A stretch of DNA of 64,000 bases from Pelobates cultripes (lineage: Eukaryota; Chordata; Amphibia; Anura; Pelobatidae), in NCBI GenBank assembly GCA_933207985.1, contig OW240918.1, forward strand, positions 112,814,999 through 112,878,998, written 5' to 3'. Shown here piece after piece: positions 54,750 to 64,000 of this stretch. How positions within the stretch are numbered: the first letter of the stretch is position 1; every line of letters begins with the position of its first letter. The notes below the pieces were generated by a model. That model had not been told where the DNA came from. It worked only from the letters and a program-made list of their open reading frames with translations, and did not search any database. Both the position numbers and the translations under genes were made by a program.

Positions 54750-55542
54750 GATTCTTTAGCCTCACCAACGCAATCTGAGAGGGTATACCCCGGGAAACAG
54801 TGGATAGAGGCCGGTGATGAGAGACCAAACAGATACAGCGAACCCTTCTCAAAAGAAACCAGGTAGATGTAACACATACAGACGAGACAAACAATCCACC
54901 AGTGTATATACTTAAGCTAACTCCCCTCATACCCCCCCCCCAGGTGAGCACCTGGACCCCCCCCACTCCCCCCACCACCTCCTTCTGTCCAACTCATTGA
55001 CATAGGCCACACGGTAAAAAGGCACGACAACGAGCGCAGGACAGGCTGGTAAACATGTGGACACCTCCGGGCTGAGGTGCATAGACAGTGCCCTGCCGAC
55101 ACTGTTTAAACTATCCCAACTACGGCTGTACTAAGTAAAGTGGGATATAATGACCGTTGGAAATACACACGGTACCAACTAACCCCACTCCATCATACCC
55201 CACATTTGTCGTCTGTGATTCCCACCCCCACCGTTGAAACACTAATGGTATACCAGGTAACCTCAGCCAGACCGGCATCTGGAGATACATGTTAAAGAGC
55301 CAAAACAATAAGTTGGGTATACAGAAAGGCCGGACAAGGTTGTAGTCATGATTATAAATACTAATAACCTGTGTATTGTATAAAGTGAAAATGTTGTATA
55401 AAGTATAATGTCATGAGTGGAACCTTCGTTATTCCACCCTGCCCCATTCATCCCCACCCCCCATTAATTTTTGTATCCCTTCCCCCCCCCCCTTTTTTCT
55501 ATATGGAAAATAAAAATTGTCAAATTGAAAAAAAAAGAAAAA
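54750..55542 (+). other. LINE 3' untranslated region and tail
   Basis: Non-coding, with C-runs near 54930-54970 and 55480-55492; AATAAA-like GGAAAATAAAAATTG precedes the A-rich tail. Confidence 0.7.
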
Positions 55543-55602
55543 TGCCTTAGAGTATTTTAAAAAACATTTAAGCAAATACAAAAGTATTTAACTATTACAA
55601 AA

Positions 55603-58533
55603 ATTACAAAGATTTTAGAAGATGATCTCTTAATATTAAATCAAGCAATTTCTTTAGAAGAAGTTGATAAGCAAATTAGCAAACTAGAACTAAATAAAAC
55701 CCCAGGACCTGATGCGTATACAAATTTATATTATAAAATGATGAAATACATACTGATCAAACCCCTTACAGATTTCTTTAATGAGTTTGCATTAAATAAC
55801 AAAATTCCTAAAGAATTACTCCAATCGAATATTCTTCCTATTGTAAAACCAGGTAAAGATAGTAGATATGTAGAAAATTACAGACCAATTTCACTAATCA
55901 ATGTCGATGTTAAATTATATGCCTCAATTATTGCCGAAAGACTGAAAACTATTATCCCAAAAATAATACATACAGACCAAACCGGTTTTGTACCGAGAAG
56001 GTCTACAACCAATAGTGCTAGAACAATTTTGGATATATTAGATCAATCAGGAAAGAGGCAGATTCCCCTGCTGACCCTGTCACTAGACGCAGAGAAGGCG
56101 TTTGACAGGGTTGGCTGGGGATACATAATGAGCCTTTTGGAGGAATATGGATTTAGTGGTATGATTTTCAATGCCATTATGGCACTTTATTTGGCTCCAT
56201 CAGCGAGGACTGTTGGAGCCAATATATGCGCAGAGTGGTTTGAATTAGAGAATGGTACAAGGTAGGGGTGCCCTTTGTCACCCCTGCTATATATATTATC
56301 ATTGGAACCATTAGCAATCAATATAAGGGATAATTGTAATATTAAAGGTTTTCACACCGCTATAAGGGAAATCAAAATTTCGCTATATGCTGATGATACT
56401 ACAATTATAATGACTTCTCCTGAACAATCTCTACCAGAATTAATGAAAGAAATGAATAAATATGCTTTGGTTTCAAATTACAAACTAAATACACTAAAAT
56501 CCACGGCAATGTATAAAAATATGGATAAATCGATAGTGGAAAAATTGAGAAAGGAATATGTTTATTTGAACTAAAAAAGTAATAAATCATTTAGGAGTTT
56601 TAACTCCAGCTAGAGTGGAAAACACAATGGAAATGAATGTATTGGAATTATTAAAATATACTAATAAAACACTAAAATCATGGAGAAATGTGCAGACATC
56701 ATGGTGGGGGAAAATTAATGTTGTAAACGCATATATAGTACCCAAATGATCCTATTTATTTGTAATGATACCTCTTAAAATTTCTAAAAGCTGGCTAGAT
56801 TCGATTCAAGCCAGTTTTTCATCTTATATCTGGAAGAATAAAAAGCCCAGGATCAGATTAAAGATACTTTCTAAAAAGATAAAACAAGGTGGTTTAAACT
56901 TTCCTAACGCAAAACTTATATATTATGCGAATGTAATCAAACATATATACAAATTACAAGAACAACATGTGAATGTAGACCCTTGGTACATTATTGAAGC
57001 AGAAGCAACTAAAACAAGGAATTTGAAGTATTATCTATGGTTAAACTGTTATAAGAAACATATAGAGGCCCTTACAGATACATCATTAATATTATATCAA
57101 CTCCTACAAGTTTGGGAGGAGATAAAAAAAAGCTTTGGGAATTGCTAAATATATACCAAAAACCTGTAAATTAACTGTACTAGAACAAAATATGAAAGAT
57201 TTATCATTAAAGAATTGGCCGAATAAAGATTCAATTTCACAAATAATGAAAGATAAGATCATTCTATTAGAAGAGATGGTGAAAAAGTTTCAAGTCCCAA
57301 ATAGGGAAATTTTTACATATTTAAGAATAAAAAACTTTCTAGATATTAATATTTTAAAATCTTCATTTCAGTCTGCAAGTCTCATGGAAAATATATTTAG
57401 CAACATTTATGTTAATAAAGTAATTTTCTAAAGCAAATCTCCTTCTAGACATGCTTAATGATAACACAATGAAAATAATAAATTATTGGGAGAAAGAACT
57501 AGAATTAACTATGACATTGGAAGAATGGTGTTCCTCTTTGTCACATATTTCTAAAAATATACATTGCTTGAATTTAACAGAGTGCCATTTCAAAGTTATA
57601 AATAAATGGTATTTAACACCAAATAAATTAGCTAAAATGTATCAGAATTGCAACCCTACGTGTTGGAGATGTGGCAGTAATTTGGGTTCATATATTCATA
57701 TATGGTGGTCTTGCCCAGGTGTTAAAGGACCACTCTAGGCACCCAGACCACTTCAGCTTAATGAAGTGGTCTGGGTGCCAGGTCCCTCTAGGATTAACCT
57801 TTTCTTCTATAAACATAGCAGTTTCAGAGAAACCGCTATGTTTATAATAGGGTAATCCAGCCTCCAAATCATCTAGTGGCTGTCTCATTGACAGCCGCTA
57901 GAGGCGCTTGCGTGATTCTCACTGTGAAAATCACAGTGAGAACACGCAAGCGTCCATAGGAAAGCATTGTAAATGCTTTCCTATGAGACCGGCTGAATGC
58001 GCGCGCAGCTCTTGACGCGCATGCGCATTCAGCCGAAGGGGAGGAGAGGAGGAGGAGAGCTCCCCGCCCGGCGCTGGAGAAAAGGTAAGTTTTAAGCCCT
58101 TCCTCTCCCCAGAGCCGGGCGGGAGGGGAACCCTGAGGGTGGGGGCACCCTCAGGGCACTATAGTGCCAGGAAAACAAGTATGTTTTCCTGGCACTATAG
58201 TGGTCCTTTAATGAAATCTGGTCTTGGGTTTTTAAACTTTATTATGATTTGACAGGTATAAAACTAATATTTTCACCTACAGTCGCACTTTTACATGTAA
58301 ACTGGAATTTAAAATCACAAAATGATATCTGTACTGCTGTCCATTGTTTCATAGCTATGAAAATTATAATAGTTAGAAATTGGAGGTCCTCCTTACCTTT
58401 TCAAAAACAACATATACTCTCTCAAATTAAAACACAATTGAATATGGAAAAATCGCTTACGATAAATCATATTTCTCAAATAAAAAAAAATGCTATGTAT
58501 GAAAATTGGTTAAACAAATTGTCAACAATGTAA
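55603..58533 (+). pseudogene. L1-like ORF2, RT to C-terminus, broken
   Basis: RT motifs are in order: NKTPGPDAYTNLYYKM near 55690, YRPISLINVDVKLYA near 55880, LSLDAEKAFDRVGWGY near 56080, GCPLSPLLYILSLEPLA (frame changed by a stop at 56265) and LYADDTTIIM near 56390. Later parts in further frames include ISKSWLDSIQASFSSYIW, CWRCGSNLGSYIHIWWSC near 57660 and, after the MITE, IIIVRNWRSSLPF to 58533. At least four stops or shifts. The catalytic motif is intact, but no complete protein can be made. Confidence 0.82.
57722..58211 (+). mobile_element. T2-type hairpin-chain MITE inserted in LINE coding sequence
   Basis: TTAAAGGACCACTCTAGGC to CACTATAGTGGTCCTTTAA, 490 bp including both TTAA copies. 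All the stems are clear: CACCCAGACCACTTCA, AAACATAGCAGTTTC, TTCTCACTGTGA, CATAGGAAAGCATT, GGCTGAATGCGCG, CCCTGAGGGTG and ACTATAGTGCCAGGAAAAC. Same orientation as 21460-21957. Confidence 0.88.
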
Positions 58534-58550
58534 GATCTACCCTGAACATA

Positions 58551-60760
58551 GTTACATAGCTGAAAAGAGACTTGCGTCCATCAAGTTCAGCCTTCCTTAC
58601 ATTTGTTTTTTGCTGTTGATTCAAAAGAAGGCAAAAAAAAACAGTTTGAAGCACAATTTTGCAACAAGCTAGGAAAAAAAATTCCTTCTTGACCCCAGAA
58701 TGGCAGTCAGATTTATCCTTGGATCAAGCAGTTATTACCCTACATTGAAAGATTATATCCTTGAATATTCTGTTTTTGCAAGTATGCATCTAGTAGCTGT
58801 TTGAACATCTGTATGGACTCTGATAAAACCACTTCTTCAGGCAGAGAATTCCACATCCTTATTGTTCTTACAGTAAAAAAACCTTTCCTTTGCCTTAGAC
58901 GAAATCTTCTTTCTTCTAGTCTAAACGCATGACCTCGTGTCCTATGTAAAGTCCGGTTTGTGAATAGATTTCCACACAATAGTTTGTATTGGCCCCGAAT
59001 ATATTTGTATAATGTTATTATATCCCCCTCAGGCGATGTTTTTATAAACTAAATAGGTTTAAATTTGTTAACCTTTCTTCATAGCTGATATGTTCCATTC
59101 CTTTTATTAATTTTGTAGCCCGCCTTTGCACTTTTTCTAGTGCCATAATAACCTTCTTTAGAACAGGTGTCCAAAATTGCACAGCATATTCAATATGTGG
59201 TCTTACCAGTGATTTATAAAAAGGCAAAATGATATTCTCGTCCCGAGAATGAATGCCCTTTTTCATGCATGACAATACCTTACTGGCCTTGGCCACTGCT
59301 GATTGACATTGCACATTGTTGCATAGTTTGTTGTCTATAACAATTCCCATGTCCTTTTCATGTGTTGTTATCCCTAATTCGCTTCCATTAAGGGTATACG
59401 TTGCTTGTGTATTCTTTACGCCGAAGTGCATAACATTGCATTTTTCAACATTAAATTTCATCTGCCATTTGAGTGCCCAGTCCCCCAGTCTATCTAAATC
59501 CCTCTGCAGCAAAGTAATATCTTACATTGTATTACTTTACAGAGTTTTGTGTCATCTGCAAACACTGAAACATGACTTTCAATGCTGTCCTCAAGATCAT
59601 TTATAAAAATGTTAAATAGAAGGGGTCCCAGAACAGACCCCTCAGGGACACCACTTGCCACTTCTGTCCAGCTTGAAAATTTACCATTAATGACAACTCT
59701 TTGTACTCTGTTTTTAAGCCAATGTTCTACCCAAGAACAAGCATTTTCATCTAGACCGATTTCCTTGAGTTTGAACACTAATCTATTGTGTGGAACTGTA
59801 TCAAATGCCTTGGCAAAATCCAAATAGATCACATCCACTGCAACACCCTGATCTACACTTCTACTTACTTCTTCGTAGAACACAATCAAGTTAGTTTGAC
59901 ATGACCTGTGCTTCATAAAACCTTGCTGATTTTTGCTGATAACCATGTTCTTCTCAAGGAATTCTTGAATATTATCCCTTAATAACCTTTCAAATATTTT
60001 CCCAGCCACAGAAGTTAAGCTCACAGGTCTATAATTTCCAGGCAAGGATTTTGAACCTTTTTGAATATAGGAACCACATCTGCCTTCCTCCAATCCTCTG
60101 GAACACTTCCTGAAAGAAAAGAATCTTGAAAGATTAAAAACACTTAGTTCCTTAAGTACTCGTGGATGGATACCGTCAGGCCCTGGAGCTTTGTTTATAT
60201 TAACTTTCTTTAGTTGCTGCAGCACCTTGTCTTGAGTTAACCAATTACAATTATTCTGCAAGTTTTTAGTAGCAATCATTTGCACATCTATTGCCATGGG
60301 TTCTTCCTTAATATATACGGAGGAGAAATAGTTATTTAAAATTCCTGCCTTTTCCTGGTCTTCATTAACTAACACACCCGTTTCAGTTTTTAGTGTACCT
60401 ACACTTTCATTTTTGGGTTTTTTAGAATTTATGTACTTAAAAAATGCTTTGGGGTTGGTTTTGCTCTCTTTAGCTATCATTTTTTTCATTTTGAAGTTTA
60501 GCAAATCTAATTGCCTTTTTGCACGCATTATTTGCTTCCTTATATCTTTTATAAGATGCATCTGATTTGTCCGATTTAAATGCTTTAAATGCCCTTTTCT
60601 TATTTTTAATCTCTTGTTTTACTTCTCTACTAAGCCACATTGGTTTTAATTTGTTTCTTTTATATTTATTTCCCAATGGTACATACTGAGAAATGTACCT
60701 TTCTAATATTTGTTGGAAGATTATCCATTTATTAATAACATAGTATAGGTACATAATTTA
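58551..60760 (-). mobile_element. CR1-like LINE, 5'-truncated
   Basis: On the minus strand it covers part of the linker before RT, all of RT and the C-terminal region, ending with AGCTATGTAAC at 58551, a short 3' end typical of CR1/L2-type elements. It lies directly after the end of L1 coding at 58533, so it probably inserted in the 3' region of that LINE. Confidence 0.85.
58740..60754 (-). pseudogene. CR1-like ORF2 (reverse transcriptase and C-terminus), broken
   Basis: From the right: the pre-RT segment ([18 protein letters not shown]) at about 60640, then [19 protein letters not shown] near 60190, [19 protein letters not shown] near 60020, [18 protein letters not shown] near 59800, [20 protein letters not shown] near 59620 and VFADDTKL near 59560. 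A shift follows, then [20 protein letters not shown] (59512), then another shift and the conserved end HRTRGHAFRLEERR (58940) with WNSLPEEVV. The F-ADD-T-K-L and YLDF-KAFD signatures separate it from the L1-type elements. Three frames are needed, so it is inactive. Confidence 0.9.
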
Positions 60761-60779
60761 AGTACAGTATATCAAAATA

Positions 60780-63700
60780 GGAACTATTGTCAGGTTCATT
60801 TTACATCGGATATCATATTTCAGTTAGAACAGTGGTCCTTTTCATAAATTGCAATGCTGTTTTGTATTGATACCGTGTGTATCCAATTGAGCTTGTCAGG
60901 TGCGAGATCAAGGTGGTTATACTAATTTTCATAGGTACATTTAGGTTGCATGCTTAATAACGTTAATCTTCTTCATCGTTTGTCGATAAATATGAGAGTG
61001 TGGTGTGATGCAATGTAGTGTGTTATGGGTTAAGAGGGTCATTGTATAGGGAGTATAAGTAGGTTAGCATAGTACAAAATAACCAAAACAAAAGAGATTA
61101 AAATAAATTAATGTGGATTATAGTAAGTTAAGTTATATTATATTAAAGATCCCCACATATTGTGTGGACCTCCGTGTGTGTTATCCCTGTCCCCGGTGTG
61201 TCAGTATTACTTAACGTGTCAGATCCATGGAGGGTTATCTCTTGCGTTACTGTGGTGAGATAGCTCCCATTCTTCTTTACGTGATGTCCCCTGTGTCTCA
61301 AATGGTCCATCAAGCCTCCGGTCTATTTCCCTGATTGGTCTATATGATGCTAGGGTGTCATGTTTCGGGGATGATGAGTGAGGGGAGATACTTAATAGGA
61401 TGTATGTAGTGGTGGGAATATGACGTGTGGGTGTCCAGAGTCTTCCATTAAGGGACATAATATTTTGCTGTACGTGGTTCAGGAATATGGCTGTTGTCTT
61501 GGGTGGTAATTAGTTGACCAAATTTCGGCCCTTCGGTATTGTGTTTTGGGCTTCCTTTAAAGTCCGAGTTAGCTGTTACTGTTCCGCGTTGTAGTGTCGG
61601 AGTTGTTATGGTGAATTTGTTAAGTCAGTTTTCGCCGAGTTTTCATCAAGCTGTAACATCGTTGGGATTGCTAAACATGTCTCGTTGTGTCCCTCTATAC
61701 CTGCGTTTTTAATGAGGTCCGGGTTCCCTATCTGTGGTGTGTGATGGCCCTATACCCCGTCTCCTATGTCTTAGGGTCCGTGCAGGGGTAGTGTTTGATC
61801 TTTCTCCGGCTAGTTGTATGTACGCGATTTTTTTGCATGTGTCCCATTGTCTGTTCTATCTATGTTGTTCCCCTGTCTGAAATATTTGTATTGTAGTCTG
61901 TGTGTTAGGTGTGGCTCGTATATCCACCAGCGCAAGATGGTGGTTATGGATCATAGCGTAGGGTGCTGTGAGGGCTGCCCCGTCCCCCAGCCCCAACCAC
62001 CCACTGACACCCCCCTATGTACTCGCACAGAAGGTAAACCATGGCGCCCAGGTCTCTGCCTATTTTGCTAGTCTCCCTGCCATTTCCACCTGAAGTGCTC
62101 CTGCTGCCCTAATATCCTCAACTCTGTGGATCCATTCCCCCTGTTTGGGGATGTCCGTTTTCTTCCAGTACACCGGTATGAGTGATTTAGCTGCGTTTAA
62201 CAAGTGGCGCAGAATTGATTTTTTGTACTTGGACAGTGGTTGTGAGGAAATGTGTAGTAAGGCTAGTTCTTCTGACCATTCAATATCGAGGATCAATTGA
62301 ATGTCTGATTTGATACGATTCCAGTACGGGGTGATATGGCTGCATTCCCACCAGATGTGCAGGAGTGTCCCTCTGTCTTCCTGGCATCTCCAGCATGTTG
62401 TGGGGAAGATCTTGTGTAGCAATACCGGTGTTCTATACCACATGGAGATCAGCTTATAGTTGACCTCTTGATAGTGTGAACTGGAGGAGCTTTTCTGTTG
62501 CCATATCAAGGCTTTGTCCCATTGTGTCGGTGTGAATGTTTTGTCCATGGCTCTCTCCAAGTGCCGCTAGAAGGTGTTGTTCTCTGAGGTGGGACTGGTC
62601 AGTAGGTGTTGGTAGAGGGTCGAGACAGATTTTTCAAGTGAGGTTCCTCGTGAGCAAAGGTCTTCGAACCATGTTAGATCTCTTTGTACTTTTTCTGGAA
62701 GCGAATTGTAATTGTGCTTTAGTTGCATGTATTTGAAAACCGCCATAGGGGACCGTGGTCGTTCTTCAAACAGTGTGTCTAGTGTCCTCATGTTGCCTTC
62801 CCGGATGACTTTGCATATTGGGATGTAGTCTGCTTCGCCTAGAAATGTCCAGGCATCCGCAGGTAATCCACCACCCAAGGTTAGGGTTGTGTGTTATCAG
62901 GAGTAAAAGGCAGGGGGTCAGGGAAACTTGTGGTGTTTCCCTGAGTGTTTCCCAGGTGAGTAGTGTTTGTGCAACGGGATCCTCATCCCTTCTCCCGTTA
63001 CCCCCGGTCGCTCGTCTTCTCCATACCATGGCCTTTAATTTCGTTGCGTCTCCGTCCCAATCTAAACCCACCCATTGTTTGATCGTTTCCGATTCGTGCC
63101 ATTCCAGGATTTGCTGTAGCGTTGTAGCTTGGTGAGATTTTTTAAAGTCTGGCAGTGCTAGCCCCGTGTCTGGGCATGCATAGTAAATCGTGGCGCAGTC
63201 TGGATCTTTCTCCCCTCCATACATTTTTAATAACCGCCGATTTCAGAGTCGTGAAAAATGTCTCCGGTAGTGCTACCGGTATGGTCTGAAATAGGTAAAG
63301 CACCCTCGGGGGTATATTAATTTTAAGTACCGCTATGTGGCCGTGCCACGGAATGTGTGGGTAGGCCCATCTTTTCAGATCTAGTTTGATTTTCTGCAGG
63401 AGTGGGGCGAAATTGCGCCGATAAATCTCTTGTGGGTTTGTGGGCACCCAGATGCCGAGATACCTCATCGCTTCTGTGCACCAGCGAAATGGGAAGAGCG
63501 AGCCGAAAGTTTCGTACTCTACCATAGGCATGGTGATGTTCAGCGCCTCGCATTTCGCCTGGTTGAGCTTGAATCCTGATATCCGGACCAATTTATCTAT
63601 TTCCTATAGTAGGCACGGTAGTGTGATCCGTGGTTGGGAGACAAAGAATAGGAGGTCGTCCGCGTATGCGGCCACTTTATGTTCCGTAGCATACCAGGGG

Positions 63701-64000
63701 GTTCCAAGGATAAAACCTTTACAAATTCTTGTGGTCCCGTATTGCCTGTAGGAGGGGCTCCAGGGATAGGGCGAACAAGAGAGGCGGCAGGGGGTAGCCC
63801 TGACTGGTTCCATTTGCGATCCCAAAGCTTGTAGTCAGTGCTCCATTAACGCGTACTGCCGCCCTCGGTGTGCTATACAAGGTGGATATCCATGCCATGG
63901 TTCTCTGTCCTATGCCCATATCCCGGAGCGTTCGGGTCATGTATGTTCCGTTAACCAAACGCCTTCTCCGCATCTGTGGATAATAGCAGGAGGTGTTTCT
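60780..64000 (-). mobile_element. L1/Tx1-like LINE running off the right edge
   Basis: Minus-strand ORF2 from the RT palm at the right edge to a C-terminal stop at 62060, then a long 3' region (62060 to about 60780) with no coding. The 3' boundary is approximate. GC-richer than the two AT-rich LINEs and closer in composition to the intact one at 48991. Confidence 0.78.
62060..63973 (-). pseudogene. L1-like ORF2, RT to zinc knuckle, multiply frameshifted
   Basis: From the right: ANGTSQGYPLPPLLFALSLE near 63810, then AAYADDLLFFVSQPRITLP near 63660 (frame change near 63725; a stop follows). VRISGFKLNQAKCEALNI near 63580 is next, then the region ending VIKNVWRGERSR. DTGLALPDFKKSHQATTLQQ (63170) and ADAWTFLGEADYIP (62860) follow, then the end with CWRCQEDRGTLLHIWWEC near 62390 and the stop at 62060. 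At least four shifts or stops. The YADD motif is intact. Confidence 0.82.

Larger units (their letters stand above)
48991..55542 (+). mobile_element. Full-length L1/Tx1-like LINE with uninterrupted ORF1 and ORF2
   Basis: Starts GGGGGGCGTGGCCTGGACGG and ends in an A-rich tail (TTGAAAAAAAAAGAAAA). Flanked by the direct repeat TGCCTTAGAGTATTTTA (48974-48990 and 55543-55559), a target-primed insertion footprint. ORF1 and ORF2 are each one open frame, and about 850 bases separate them. This is the best-preserved LINE in the window and may be a recent insertion. Confidence 0.92.
55560..58533 (+). mobile_element. L1/Tx1-like LINE, 5'-truncated and decayed
   Basis: An AT-rich relative of the LINE at 36117-43263, on the opposite strand. 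Only ORF2 from the start of RT onward is seen. It is interrupted by a T2-type MITE at 57722-58211 exactly between IHIWWSCPGV and the next coding part, and followed by a CR1-like LINE. Confidence 0.82.

Overview
This window looks like a nuclear segment of a vertebrate genome, most probably an anuran amphibian. It has no bacterial-style operons. It is packed with a mix of repeats typical of frogs: a Sushi-type chromovirus, a DIRS retrotransposon with a tyrosine recombinase, L1/Tx1-like and CR1-like LINEs, Tc1/mariner elements, hAT-like elements and many TTAA-flanked T2-type MITEs (TTAAAGG termini). The organism call rests on family knowledge, not on a search. Only two short segments (43734-43834 and 46349-46522, + strand) look like possible host exons. 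Everything else that can be named is transposon or tandem repeat.

Layout. 1-1293: right half of a Tc1/mariner element whose transposase has DD37E spacing, inserted in a TTAACCCC-type element. 1803-9540: TG-rich minisatellites and hAT-like sequence that received a nearly complete Sushi/chromovirus (2070-7433, minus) and a solo LTR (7576-8143). 9550-15695: a 3,073-bp unit present twice in direct tandem, each copy holding a hAT element, an L1 fragment and an LTR with another solo LTR nested in it. 15696-17206: composite MITE/hAT debris. 17207-20048: a DIRS element with its full set of terminal and internal complementary repeats but little coding sequence. 20771-23245: T2-type MITEs, one nested in another. 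24287-28848: a Tc1 relic in which a 13-codon piece of the transposase N-terminus has expanded to about 92 copies. 29331-34254: insertions nested at least three deep. 34380-35994: hAT-like termini and minisatellites. 36117-43263: a decayed L1-like LINE (minus) split by a 1.3-kb LTR-like insertion. 43734-46522: the two candidate exons and a MITE. 47075-48975: a hAT-like element with perfect 8-bp target duplications and two minisatellites. 48991-55542: a full-length L1/Tx1-like LINE with uninterrupted ORF1 and ORF2 and a 17-bp target duplication. 55560-58533: an older AT-rich L1 relative (+). 58551-60760: a 5'-truncated CR1-like LINE (minus). 60780-64000: another L1-like LINE (minus) running off the right edge.

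The elements do not form one pathway, but they show recurring themes. Small hAT-type elements here repeatedly carry TG/CA-rich minisatellites. The T2-type MITEs are built as chains of hairpins. A new minisatellite has been born inside a transposase reading frame. The Sushi element keeps a sequence arrangement expected for Tf1-like self-priming of reverse transcription. Boundaries called from matching target-site duplications and termini are the most secure. Family names are from memory of motifs and have not been searched.
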